Source: Zymoseptoria tritici IPO323 (Eukaryota; Ascomycota; Dothideomycetes; Mycosphaerellales; Mycosphaerellaceae). Taken from it: a stretch of DNA of 64,000 bases. Of the stretch, positions 1-10,058 are shown in pieces. The stretch is taken from positions 372,001-436,000 of the forward strand of contig NC_018205.1 in the NCBI RefSeq assembly GCF_000219625.1, read 5' to 3'. The position numbers and the translations under genes were made by a program. Under the pieces are notes generated by a model that saw nothing but the letters and a program-made list of their open reading frames with translations, was not told the origin of the DNA and did no database searches. Every line of letters starts with the position of its first letter. Positions within the stretch are counted from its first letter, which is position 1.

Positions 1-39
1 TTCGTATTCGCCTTCACTGCATTGACTAATATCTCTGAT

Positions 40-390
40 CTAGGATGTTAAGCCTAATACTGTTGTTGCTGGCAACCCTGCAAAGCCCATCCGTAGGAGA
101 AAGATCGAGTCTGGTCCGAAGCCGATAGGCATAGTGACGAGGTTGAGAACCAAAATCAAGAAATGTTGCGCAAGCTGCAGAATGGTGAAGTCATACCCAA
201 GGATGACTGATGTAGCGGGAACTGAACGTATATGTTCACTGTACCGTACACAATTGAGATATGCACGCCCACTACTTCGACATCTCTGCATGAATTGGCG
301 GATGACGACCGGTCTGCTGGCAGCAACGTAACATAGCTTCCAACAAATGAGCTCAATTTGGGCGACACTTTCAGTCGTCACGACGTCCAT
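40..390 (-). other. possible membrane-protein remnant
   Basis: An open frame of 116 codons. Its second half, after an in-frame Leu-Gly-Tyr-Asp stretch, is hydrophobic (about 25 residues rich in Leu/Ile/Val) and could be a membrane segment. A GT..AG pair inside it (donor after the Met-Gln-Arg codons, acceptor before a Leu-Ala-Gln segment) would make a two-exon fragment. I do not recognise the family. It may be a gene truncated by the window edge, or chance; other frames of similar length overlap it. Confidence 0.2.
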
Positions 391-626
391 CTGACCGGTG
401 ATTTTGAAACTCTTCCACTGCGCGTTCTGACGAGGACTGCTGCAACCCGTGGTGAGCGAGAATGTTCCGCACTGATTTTAGCTGGTTCCGTACTACTGGC
501 TGGTTTGGCAGTAGCACTAGCAGGCTTATCGTACAGATTTGCACTTCGAGGTAAGCGATGGGTCTGTGCGTTGACTCTTGAGGACGCGTTCGCAGTACGA
601 CATCTTGAGATGTATTGTATGCCGTC

Positions 627-866
627 CTAGTACCAGTACATTGTCCCGTTTACCGCACGCTCCAGGTATAGGCCTTGGTTTGATAAGCCTTTCTGTGCAA
701 TAATGCCCGGATGCTTGCCTACTGTAGTGAGTATTTGGTGCTCGATTTCTAGTCGGGTTCTATCGCCGCCTAGCTCGTGAGTGTATTTGAGTACGGTCGA
801 GTTATTAACGAGTCCGATGAACGCACTGCTTCCTGATGCCAGAATTCGACGTACTCCTGGCGGCAA
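627..866 (-). pseudogene. fungal protein-kinase-like N-lobe fragment
   Basis: The 79-codon frame reads like the first third of the short kinase-like (aminoglycoside-phosphotransferase-like) proteins that are expanded in filamentous ascomycetes. It has a Gly-containing turn near residue 12, a Val-Leu-Lys-Tyr segment near 25-28 where the ATP-binding lysine sits, an acidic Glu-Ile-Glu helix near 40, a Val-Gly-Lys-His-Pro segment near 48-52 and a Gly-Leu-Tyr-Leu-Glu-Arg-Ala hinge near 64-70. It stops right after the hinge. The catalytic loop and DFG region are missing and I see no continuation downstream on this strand, so it is most likely a truncated pseudogene. The family assignment is from memory of its motif order. 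Confidence 0.5.
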
Positions 867-996
867 ATAATGATGGTACTCGACTATCTCATAATCCGTT
901 ATAGCGATCTTTGTTCAAAAATATGTCTCCGATCACTTTGTTGTTGTGTCGTGTTGTGTTGCACGAAAACATGACTGAGCGGGAGAGTTTTGTCAC

Positions 997-1952
997 GTGA
1001 ACGTTCAGGATCACAAGCTTTCTCGCAGCCACGAATCTACCAGCCACAGCTGCGTCACTAGCGCCGCTTACGAGATGTCTAGAATACAGCTCGATAACAT
1101 GAGCGAGTCGACGACGCTAGCCGGAAACGTAAATACTGCCATACCAGGTACCGGCAGGCGTTGCAACCTCGCACAGATCATCAATGGCATCTTTTGCACT
1201 ACTTGCGAGATCACGCTGGACAGGAAGACGAAGAAGGTTTTCATCAAATTGATGTTCAAGATAGTCGTGGGTCTGCGAAAACGGCGCACTATCAGTCAGT
1301 GTGTGGCCTGGTTTTGGGAACCGGAGGATGGCCTTTGGTCATCCATCGTTGAACCTCACGGAGATGCAGAGATTGGAAGAGCCTTTCAGATATCCATCAA
1401 ATTCCCCTTCAGGACATCCTGGGAGGCGGGTCGATACAAAGGCTATGATTTCTTCCTTCGCGCCAAGAGCCTCGACCGATCAAGCTCTGCACTCGTCATC
1501 GGCGTTGTTTGCAGGTGCTCTGCTGATTCTCTTCCCCGCTACGCACATGTACTCCATATCAGCTGGAGGCGCTCGGCTGCAACCACAACTCGCGGCTAGT
1601 CGCTGCAGCTCTTGGACATCACTTCAACTTCTGCGACTCCACTACCCAATGACCATTGCAAGTTGTCACTTCGGGGCCGATCTGGACTAGATGTGCAGGT
1701 GCAGATTGTTCGCCCTACCTCGACCCTCAGATCACCGCATTTTTCATCTCTGCACGCCTGCTGCACCTGTGTGGCATACCCGAGTTGCACAGGTATATGC
1801 TCCGAGCAGTTCAGCGATGCATAGAATACACTACACACGGTCAAGTACTGGTCAAGCGACTCTCCGGGGACAAAACCCACGAGTGGTCGTATGTCGTCCA
1901 GCACTTGCGACCTGGGTTCTTGACGGCGCTTCTATGTGCGCCTATGCTGTGA
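997..1952 (+). other. overlapping open frames, possible broken gene
   Basis: Three plus-strand frames overlap here (997-1599, 1301-1690, 1656-1952) and none is recognisable from end to end. The 3' piece, 1656-1952, has a helical pattern (Ala-Arg-Leu-Leu-His-Leu-Cys-Gly-Ile-Pro-Glu-Leu) resembling the helical region after a fungal BTB domain (a cytosolic protein-interaction domain). The frame changes between pieces suggest either unspliced introns or a decayed gene. Calling it BTB-related is a weak guess. From about 1967 to 2276 I see no gene. Confidence 0.2.
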
Positions 1953-2276
1953 CAAGCAGGGAATAGGTGGGGGACATACAGGCCTGTAAACAGTATGATT
2001 TAGAGGATGATTATATAGCAATATCGTAAGCTCAGCTCAAGTACCGTGCAGCATATCAACTCGTCATTGATGTGACGCGGGTCAAAGTGGTATGCCATGC
2101 ACTAGAGAGCCGTGACCAATGTATAAAACACTACACGTGCTATTTTATAAGATATTCGTTGACGTAGAAGCAGAGACCGTAGCAATTGTGTTGACACAAC
2201 CGATCAGATCGTGCGGATTGGCAGCAAACGGTCGTTTCTGCGCCGAATCAGCACCCTCTGCCCGACAGACTGCCGT

Positions 2277-2822
2277 CTACGTGTCTGTGTACATTACTGG
2301 CAACCTATCTGCCTTGTTGTAGTCACGATTCGGATGCTTCTTATGCCATTGCTGCACAATCATCTCATGTCGAACGGACGCTCGTAACGGACCGCTTCCG
2401 CCAGTTCCGCGCCTCCTACCAGCGCCACCACCGAGCGCTGTCCGCAGTGGCTTCACCCACTGCCAGCCAGACCTGTTCGTGTTGTTGCGAGCGTAGTCAT
2501 CCGGTAGCGGTGGCTGGATGATATCTCGACAATTCGGTGGCAGCACACCGTACCGATAGTACAAGACAACCTTCCGTCCAACTTCAACTGGATAAGCATA
2601 CACCTTCACGTCGTGGGTGCGGCCTCGCCTGTCTGGAACTTCCGCAACGGCAACCTGAATCTTGATCGGATTAACACTGCACAACTTGGCAACCAGATTA
2701 CTCACACCTGCCGGTCGCATTCGGCGTGTTCTAACGTATATGACACTGGCGTCACTGTCTTGTGCAGGATCGTTGTCCTGCGTGAGGTCGACTTCTTTGC
2801 GAGATACTATGGCTGATGACAT
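2277..2822 (-). CDS. hypothetical protein, 181 aa
   Basis: The open frame can extend upstream to 3062, but the ATG at 2822 is the likelier start: from there the composition becomes that of a soluble protein, with an acidic Asp-rich patch near residues 10-25. The middle (about 35-110) alternates beta-like Val/Ile/Tyr segments with charged turns, including a run Lys-Val-Val-Leu-Tyr-Tyr-Arg-Tyr. Two Pro-Pro turns and an Asn-rich stretch follow. Near 140-150 there is a Gly/Arg-rich linker, and the C terminus is basic with a His-Pro-Asn-Arg-Asp motif. No domain is recognised. It shows no RIP-type stops and its codon use matches the arsenic-cluster genes, so it is probably a real lineage-specific host gene. 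Confidence 0.5.
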   Translation of the reverse strand: MSSAIVSRKEVDLTQDNDPAQDSDASVIYVRTRRMRPAGVSNLVAKLCSVNPIKIQVAVAEVPDRRGRTHDVKVYAYPVEVGRKVVLYYRYGVLPPNCRDIIQPPLPDDYARNNTNRSGWQWVKPLRTALGGGAGRRRGTGGSGPLRASVRHEMIVQQWHKKHPNRDYNKADRLPVMYTDT

Positions 2823-3062
2823 GGTTACTGTGATCGGAAACGACGAGAAGCTTGCAAAGTGCGGACAACTGGCTTTTATGCCATCGCCGCGGTAGAGGAT
2901 TGTCCAAATATGCAAATGTTGCCTTTTGCAAAATTGTATGTGTTTTACACCACAGTCTGCAAGAGATAACATATGGTCGAGTGGAGCTTCCCCTCTCTTA
3001 ATCATGTCGACATATGATACAGTAGACAGTGGAGCTCTGCCATCTGCAAGGATCATGGCCAA

Positions 3063-4034
3063 TGCGGACCCGCAGCATCAGCTCGTGCCCTGTCGGTGGG
3101 TGAACGACAATTCCATGCTTGCTGCATCTTATGGTGCGAAGCTACTCAGCTCGGAGCTGTTAACCGTAGCATCATGCTACCGACGCTGGCTTTCCAAGAG
3201 GCGCGGGTATCATTGTTCAAGCTAGAAATAAGCTTCGAATGCTCGCGCTGCGCTCAATAGAAGGATCCACATCAGAGGAGGGCGGAGACTGATCCTGGCA
3301 TATCCCAGTGGCGGGGGCCATGACTGCGTCAGATGCTGCTGAGCGATGTTGGGCCGCAGGGACTGGCCGGTCAGCATCAGAACTAGTAGTCGTGTGCTGA
3401 AAGCTTGATGTGTGGTCGCTTCGAGCCCTCGCTTGATGAACCTGTATTCCCATATCACATTGCCCTCGCGAACGGTCACAAGCACGGGCACGACCGGCAG
3501 CGCAGTCCGCATTACGGTGTAGAAGTACACAAAGTAATGCGCTTGAACTAAGCGGGTGCGGGGTCAGAATGGCCTTCGCAGGCGCGATACAGGTATGGGG
3601 CTTGGAAGCCAGATGTTTCTTCCCTTTCTGGTCAGACAGGTGCTGTATCTAGGGCACAACACCCGTGCGGCGCGTCGAGCTGTGTGGTCACGGCCTCATG
3701 TCCAACCCGATCGGATACTGCACAGCGCTGCATGATCTTAGCGCCAGGAGCGGCCAGTTGTGGGTCGAACAAGGGTTCAAGCGACTCATGGCTGTTTACA
3801 GCCTGCTATCCGCTTCGTGGGCGGCCAGGGCGCTCAATGAAGTACAGCGAATGCCCTCAAACTGACCCCGGGTGAAAGTGATTAAGTTGCAACAAGTACA
3901 GAACAAGAACAATGGTCGTCGCTTGATTGAAAATGGGCTCGAAGATATTGTTGTCGTGCAGTACTGTGAGCCTTCGAGTGTGATACAGCTTCGTAGCTAT
4001 AGTACCACGCACCACATCTTATAGCCCACAGTGC
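3063..4034. other. no convincing gene
   Basis: Several frames of 60-100 codons overlap on both strands (for example 3222-3530 minus and 3665-3865 plus). None carries a family signature, a credible intron pair or an advantage over its competitors. GC content is host-like and there is no sign of RIP. It is probably intergenic or decayed sequence. Confidence 0.4.
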
Positions 4035-4577
4035 TCAAGGTGATTCTTTTGACATTCGCTCTGCCATCCAGCGATCAGTCTCGAGCTCGTGCAACGCATC
4101 TGTTGGTGGCCCTGAATCTGATATGAAGCCTGTGAGAACACATGAGTATTTGGTCAGTCCAAGGATCGGATACTCACTTGATTCAACGACGTTGCAATTG
4201 CCTTTGTCTTCTGCTGCGTTGGCACAGCGCCTGACTTCCACCTGTCGCTGTGTTTTGATTGATTCACCTTGTAGATTGCGAGTCGTTAGGAATTCAGTCG
4301 CTTGATCTGTGCCATGAGTGTCCTCTTCTGATGGGGCAGAATGGATTAAACACCATTCAAAGTGATGAGAAAGCGAAGGACGACTTCGCGCAGCGCTTTC
4401 GGCAGGATATTCCTGGACTAGTCCGGTTATCAGAAGTTTGACCTGCGAGTGATAAATCGCGAGAAGAGCTCACCAGTCGTACTTCTCTCCATACGCTTCG
4501 ATGTCATCGAGTGTCCTTTCCAGCTCTTCTCTCTCTTCTTCCATTTGCTCGATTATTGCCTCTTTCAGATCGAACAT
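4035..4577 (-). pseudogene. small acidic hypothetical gene, possibly broken by one TGA
   Basis: From the ATG at 4577 the frame encodes a strongly acidic helix (Glu/Lys/Arg-rich, about residues 5-34, coiled-coil like). A TGA follows a Tyr-Asp-Trp triplet. Past that TGA the same frame stays open for more than 80 codons. It then meets a clean fungal intron at 4177-4130 (GTGAGT...CTCACAG, 48 nt), after which a Ser/Asp/Glu-rich C terminus ends with TGA at 4035. The intron and the long matching frame argue that this is a real gene. The TGA could be a nonsense mutation (CGA or TGG origin). A short intron starting at GTGAGC beside it is the alternative, but the phases I tried do not join. The TIR element inserted 81 bp upstream of the ATG. 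No family recognised. Confidence 0.45.
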
Positions 4578-4658
4578 TTTGCGTGCGAGAGTCGGTAATA
4601 ACAAATAATGCTTGCAGCTGATTCAGTCTCGACATTCAAAGTGTCTCTAAGCTGAAAC

Positions 4659-4694
4659 GATGGCGGCCCATAGTGACATTTAGGCGGATTCATC
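4659..4694 (+). repeat. left terminal inverted repeat
   Basis: This is 36 bp starting GATGGCGGCC and ending TTCATC, the exact reverse complement of 10023-10058. It is preceded by AAAC. Confidence 0.9.
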
Positions 4695-4798
4695 GATTCT
4701 GAAAAACCTCGTTTATCGATGTTAAGGCTTACTAAGCGCTCGCAACGTCTACCTCTCTTGCTCGCAATAGCGTTCTTCTTCTTTAAACCCTTACCACC

Positions 4799-4800
<2 letters not shown>

Positions 4801-4830
<30 letters not shown>
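4801..4830 (+). repeat. (GTCGCC)n microsatellite
   Basis: About five 6-bp units lie just inside the element, upstream of the transposase ATG at 4856. Confidence 0.85.
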
Positions 4831-4855
4831 GACCCTCGCCCTTACTACCTTCGAC

Positions 4856-6352
4856 ATGCTACGCCCTCGCATCGATATCGACCACCTTCGAGAGGAGATC
4901 GAGCTCCTTCTTAGAGTTTCCGAGTGGACGCAGGACGCCGTTATCTAATGGCTAAAGGACGAGAAGGGCGTGTTAATTAGCCTACGAACATTCCGCGAGA
5001 AGCTCTAGGTATAGGGCATATTAACACAGCCAAAGGTCTGCAAAGATGTGGAATATAGAGCACTGCTGTATGCAAGGATTAAGGAGCTCTTCTAGAAATG
5101 GGACTCGAAGGATAAGAGGCTGCTAAGGAACTTAAAGAAGGACGGCTTTAAGCTCTTATTAAGGCAGTTAAGAACGATCCGGAAGGAGCTGGGCTTGTAT
5201 CGATCAACTCTAAGGGCCGATTAGCCGGAGCACGATAAGATTATACGGATAGCGTTAGAGGGGACGATTGCAAGCGGTGCTCTAGATAACTATAGATATA
5301 AGCGGTTAGCAAGGCACCTGCGGAAGGAATTCTACCTAATAGGAAGGTCTGTATATACACTCGCAAGCACGCTCGTAGGCTGGATTCGTCCGCTCGCAAG
5401 CACGCTCGCAGGCTGGATTCGTCCGCTCGCAAGTACGCTCGTAGGCTAGATTCGTCCGCTCGTAAACCCTAATTTACGCTGCTTCCCTTGCTCGTAAACT
5501 CCCCCGCCTGGCTCGCACGCTAACGCTCGTCTGCTCGTAGGAATCGTATATCTTACATCGCGTATTCCCTTAATCCTGCAGGTTATAATGCACGCCGCCG
5601 GAAGGGTGGTAAGGAGGATGTTAAGCGCGGTCGTCCAAAGGCTAAGGGCCCTAATTATATATAGTCGGTAGATGCCTACTACAAGTTCGAGAGCTTTAGT
5701 ATCTGCTTCTACGCCTGTATTAATGTATATATACGGAAGATTATTTGGATCTACGTAGGCACTATAGCTAAGACAGTCTTCTCGGTCTCCAAGCAGTATT
5801 TGGATATAGTCCGAGAACTTGGCTTTACACCAAAGGTGGGCTCGCAACCGGTTGTGCTGTGCTCGCAGCTCTGCAGCCAGCTCTGCTAACTCTATTTATA
5901 CATAGATTATGCGGGCGGATTATAGCGTAGAGACTCCTATAATAGCTAATATACACCTCTTCTGCTGTGAACTTTAGGAGGGTTAGAGCATTAAGTTCCG
6001 TGATAGCTTCTAGTATACAACGAGCAAGGGCAATTAAACGATCGAGCGCTTCTAGGGTCTTAGTGCAACCGTAGTATGGAATCGATAGCGTAATCTCTTC
6101 TACCGGCTTCGCGATAGAGGCTTTTATAGCGAGGATAATAGGGCTGACCGTGTAGCGTTCCTTGCTGTCTACGTTCCAATCCTCCGGTTTACGGTCGAGC
6201 TGTTTATTAACAGCTATAACGACTACGCTATTCGGAAGTAGGCTAAAGTCGAAGGGCACTTAAAGGGAATCCCTGCTAAGAACTACGAGTACCCTCCTAA
6301 TAGCGTGGAGGATCGTGGAATCTACCTTGACACAGAGTATCCGCGTATCTAG
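4856..6352 (+). pseudogene. integrase-core (DDE) transposase, RIP-inactivated
   Basis: The frame starts at ATG 4856 and opens with a helical, Arg/Glu/Leu-rich N-terminal region that looks like a DNA-binding helix-turn-helix block (a Leu-Arg-Thr-Phe-Arg-Glu-Lys-Leu element, then a Lys-Asp-Gly-Phe stretch). From about 5560 a basic linker (Arg-Arg-Arg-Lys-Gly-Gly-Lys) leads into an integrase fold: the strand around Val-Asp-Ala-Tyr-Tyr-Lys-Phe (first Asp), a Cys-Ile-Asn-Val-Tyr strand, a Glu-Thr segment near 5925 (second acidic position) and Thr-Ile-Glu-Arg-Phe near 6030 (catalytic Glu). The C terminus has Phe-Ile-Asn-Ser-Tyr-Asn-Asp-Tyr and Gly-Ile-Pro. At least ten TAG/TAA codons interrupt it, mostly at Gln-like positions. 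Tandem repeats at 5360-5458 and neighbouring GCTCGC insertions disturb the frame between the two domains. Confidence 0.65.
5360..5458 (+). repeat. 33-bp tandem repeat, three copies
   Basis: Three head-to-tail units (5360-5392, 5393-5425, 5426-5458) begin CTCGCAAGCACGCTCG and end GATTCGTCCG. They differ only by C/T changes. They lie inside the transposase region and are built from the GCTCGC word that recurs across the element. Confidence 0.9.
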
Positions 6353-6589
6353 CGGATGGCGGATTAGCATGCTCAATTCGGTTAGTATCCCCTACGTACA
6401 AGCGGCTGCGAGCGGCTGCGAGCGGTTGCGAGACGACTGGGGTTAAGGAGCGGTGTAGGGATTGCAAGCTTGTAGGCTAGCTTCTCGCCCTGCTAGCGTT
6501 GCGAGCGTTTTGCGAGTAGTAGCGAGCGCTAACTATTTACAGATCTTGTTGCATACCTTCCTCCGCCGACTCTACTATAGGCTTCCGAG

Positions 6590-8585
6590 ATGCTAGTAGC
6601 TAGTAGCTATCCGGAGACGCTAGATAGTCGCGAGCTGGACGCTAACGAGGATAAGATCTATGTAGAAGCATATCTGTACCTCCGCGATGCTGCTGCTCGT
6701 TACCTTGCCGCTAGCAATAACCTCGTAGAGTTTTAGACCCCTCCGAAGGGCGCTAAGTTATAGCCGCGTAACCGCATAAGGGACTTCTTCCGTGCTAATA
6801 GCTTTGCATTCGACTGAACGATATACAAGGGCCAGCCCTCCTGCTCTTCCTCTTCCTCTTCCTCTTGCTTATTATAGCTACCTCTTAATTCTGCCGCAAT
6901 CCTGCGGCTCTACCCTACACCTCTTATGCTTCCCTCGGCGATGAGAACTGTAGCTTCTGCGGCTGCCCTCCACCCTCGCGAGCGGCTCTAGCGAGTAACG
7001 ACGGCGAGCCTGCGAGCGACTACGAGCGCCAGCCTACCCCTCCTAGCTCCGGTGCTCGCGAAGGCTTCTTCATTCCGTAGAGCCGTGCGAACGCTAAGAT
7101 AAAGAAGGCAGCTAAGACGAAGGCCCGTAAGTTACCTAACGCTGCTGCCAACTTATTAAAGGAGGCTAAGAGGGCTAAGCGTTTGAGGGAGGTATTAGCT
7201 AACAGTAAGGGTGCGAGGAGAGGTAGTGCCTAGGACAATAAGGACAAGCTACTGCTGCTGTTTACTGCTAAGTGCTTCCTTTATACCGTTACCCTTACAG
7301 ATCCGGAGCCTCCTGTAGACGGCGAGGACGCTAACGATAATGCAACGCTAGTCTACTCCGACAAACGTAATAAGATCTTATAGCAAGCATAAGGCGTTGT
7401 TGCCGAGATAGACACTATTCTCTAAAACGCTTAGAGGCATAACCGTGGACGGCTCTTCTTAGAGTATCTAATAAACGAGAGCGTAGCTGCGAAGTAGCGG
7501 CGAGACAAGAGGCCCTACTACGACATCTATTTAACGAAGGAGTATAGTAGGAATTAGCCTATTAAGCTCGGCGCTAACAACGTAGCCGCTACGAATACTA
7601 CGATTAGGATAATACAGCTGTTCAATCTAAAGATAACCGGCAAGGCCCCCTTAGCGACCGTTCGGATTACTTACGTTATCTACTCTAGCGGCTGGAAGAA
7701 TTACGACGATAGCTGGGTATATATGGACTTAAAACGCTCTATAAAGAAGGACGGCGAGCCTACATTCTAGTATGTAATTAGCTACGACGTGCAGACTGAT
7801 AGTACTGTCCTGCACCCTGACGGGCGTGTATTTAAGGACAAGGACGGCGTTATTCACTATCCGTTTATATAGACTAACAGCTACACTAGCGTCGATAGTA
7901 AGAAAGTCCTCGTAGGCCAGAGTTACCTGCTCGTAAGCCAGCTCGCACTGGAAGCACGCTACCTTGCAATAGACGTAGGCCCGTCCGGCAGCAACATCAA
8001 GGCGCTCGCAGATTAGTCTGTAGGGCTCGCAAGCCGTTCTCGTGTAGCTCGCACTGCCCTTGGCTCCTCGTAGGCGGAGCGTTCTAGCCCTCAGCCTTAG
8101 TAGCGCTCCAGCTCTAAACGCCCTGCTAGCCGCGACCTCTAATTATCGCTGGTAAGCTAGCATAACGACTATATTCTGCTCGACCCTAACACGGACAGCT
8201 TGGACGATATAGTAAGGGCTAAGGAAGCCATCGCGAACCGAGCTAAGGAGAACAGTGCTTCTTCGACGATTACCTCCGCAGCAGCTAGTGCGCTAGCGAT
8301 CCCTTCGGACTCGACGATGCCCTCTTCGTCAGCGACAACGACAATGCCAACGCCTCAGTCAAAGTCGAAGGCCCCTAGCACTGCTGCTAGCACTGCTAAT
8401 TAAGGGGGTTTAGAGATGCCGGAGGAGGTCGCCGAGCCGGTCGTTAAGCAGGTAGTTAAGCCGATCGTTCAGCAGTAGAAGATAAAGAAGAAGAAGAAGG
8501 TTAACGAGCCGGTGGCTGTTAGCACTAGACAGAGCGAGCAGACTATTAAGCTTACCGAGAAGGGTAGGGCTAACCAGAAGGACTA
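6590..8585 (+). pseudogene. second ORF of the TIR element, unknown function
   Basis: After the transposase, plus-strand coding potential resumes at ATG 6590. A Tyr-Leu-Tyr-Leu-Arg-Asp-Ala-Ala-Ala-Arg segment is followed by a frame change. A Lys/Ala-rich helix lies at about 7080-7220, and at about 7360-7870 there is a long mixed alpha/beta region with a Ser-Gly-Trp-Lys-Asn-Tyr-Asp-Asp-Ser-Trp motif, interrupted only by TAG/TAA codons. The 3' end (8200-8403) is a low-complexity Ser/Thr/Ala/Pro tail, followed by a Lys-rich end. I do not recognise the protein. Its position suggests an accessory element gene rather than a captured host gene. Confidence 0.4.
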
Positions 8586-8739
8586 ATATATACGAATCTA
8601 ATAAATATACGCTACCGACGACTCGCTCGTTGCGTACTCGCGGACTGAACGGACTAGCTCGTAGCTAGAAGGAGCAATAAACGTTTATCTTATATCTTAA
8701 TAGCTTAATATCTTAATATCTTAATTCTCTTCCTTAAAA

Positions 8740-8905
8740 ACGGCTCGCGGCGTGCTCGTAGGCCAAAACGGCTTGCTCGTAAGCGTGAAAACGAGGGATT
8801 TAAGCGTGAAAACGAGGGATTTAAGGAGATATATAGCAACTAACGCATTTATTTAGGTATTAACGTGCAGGCTCGCAAGGCTCGCGGAGAGCTCGTAGGC
8901 CAAAT
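8740..8905. repeat. GCTCGYAGGC word cluster with a 21-bp direct repeat
   Basis: Between the second ORF and the antisense ORF, GCTCG(T/C)(A/G)(A/G)GC words recur several times, and a 21-bp unit starting AAGCGTGAAAACG is repeated back to back at 8781-8801 and 8802-8822. I see no coding potential here. It probably separates the two convergent element genes. Confidence 0.7.
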
Positions 8906-8913
8906 CGATCTAT

Positions 8914-9742
8914 CTATTGATCTATTACGCCTAGTCTGCCGAACTTCTCGTTAACAGCACGCTGATACTATAACACCGACTGCTTAATCTTAGCAATAGC
9001 AGCCTTTAACTTGCTCCGCACGTTATTAACCTCGTCTATAATCTCCTTAATCAGCTCCTCCTTTAGCTAACCTTTTAAGCCCCTTAAACTGCTAATCTTA
9101 CGCTTTAAATCCGATACCTCCGACTCTAACGTAGCGATCTTGTCCTGCGCCTTATTTATCTCACCTCGCATGCTGCTAACTGCCTTCTTTAATATAGACT
9201 TCTTTTCTACCGGCTCCTTCTTAATCTTAACCTAATCTCTAGCAAAACACGGAGGCTTGCCCTTATAATAGTAGTAGGCGTAGGCAGGGAGAGTCGTAGA
9301 AGTCTTGTACTCGAGTCCGCGATCCTTGCACTAGCCGCACTCGGTAACTGCCGGAATGCCTGTTTTTTTTTATTAGCCTACGAGCCTTACTAAGAGCCGT
9401 ACGAGCTATATTACCTTCGTCCGTCTCTATAACTCTACGTATATAATCGTATCTTATAAGCATCTAACGTCTGCTCTTCTTAGTGTTTTTATTGCTGCTC
9501 TATGCTCTAACGAGGGCATCGTTCTATTAGAGGTCGGAGATGTACTAGAAGTCTTTAGAGGTGGCTGTAGTAGGCTTGTCGTAGACGAGAAGGTCGGCAG
9601 GCAGCTAAGGAGCAGGAGCGATAGCTGTAGTAGATATGGTCGCTAGCTTATCGTCGTTGTCGTCGGAGAGAGAGAGTCCGCGCAGGCGATTGGGGTCGCG
9701 AGCCTTACTAAGTTCCGTATTAAGTAGTATCTAACCAGCCAT
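8914..9742 (-). pseudogene. antisense accessory ORF with Cys cluster and coiled coil
   Basis: Reading the minus strand from ATG 9742, the frame carries TAG/TAA stops at Gln-like positions. It then has an open basic segment (Ile-Arg-Tyr-Asp-Tyr-Ile-Arg-Arg, about 9460-9380), and a run of nine A residues at about 9363-9371 where the frame must shift by one. After the shift comes a small Cys cluster (Glu-Cys-Gly-x-Cys-Lys-Asp, later a Pro-Pro-Cys) that could bind zinc. A heptad-like Lys/Glu/Leu coiled coil follows (about 9240-9000). It ends near 8914. The change of frame in a homopolymer suggests either a one-base indel or slippage. No named family fits. Confidence 0.45.
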
Positions 9743-10022
9743 TTTCACGTGCGCGCGCGGTGCGATGTTGCGAGATGTGTGTATTGTATAGCGAGCGCGC
9801 TGCGAGCGACGACGAGAGGTGGTGGAAGTAGTAGTGTTAATAAGAGGTTTAAGAGTCGAAGAAAATGACACTTATCTGACCAAACGGCGTATTGGCGCGC
9901 ACTTACATGTGATTGTTAATGATTAGAGTGACTAGCGTAGTGACTAGCGCAGCTGTATGGCGACAATACAAGCAATTGGCGACAATAGTAGTGGTAGTGG
10001 TGTTATTGTAAAGTTGAAAATT

Positions 10023-10058
10023 GATGAATCCGCCTAAATGTCACTATGGGCCGCCATC
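10023..10058 (-). repeat. right terminal inverted repeat
   Basis: Exact inverted copy of 4659-4694. It is followed by AAAC, matching the sequence before the left repeat. Confidence 0.9.

Larger units (their letters stand above)
4659..10058. mobile_element. TIR-bounded DNA transposon, 5.4 kb, RIP-degraded
   Basis: The ends are a perfect 36-bp inverted repeat (4659-4694 and 10023-10058), flanked on both sides by AAAC, a plausible 4-bp target-site duplication (4655-4658, 10059-10062). Inside are a plus-strand integrase-core transposase with many TAG/TAA interruptions, a second plus-strand ORF of unknown function and a minus-strand ORF with Cys pairs and a coiled coil. The interior is strewn with GCTCGC/GCGAGC words. 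The transposase resembles fungal integrase-core proteins related to IS3EU-type eukaryotic elements; the superfamily is my inference from the order of DDE-region motifs. The stops make the element inactive as it stands. Confidence 0.8.

Noticed and set aside
5360..5458. CRISPR-like repeat array
   Set aside because: The units are contiguous without spacers, and the host is a eukaryote. It is a plain tandem repeat.
5241..6259. Minus-strand ORFs at 5241-5432, 5446-5847 and 5825-6259
   Set aside because: They are shadows opposite the plus-strand transposase, whose DDE motifs are in the other strand.
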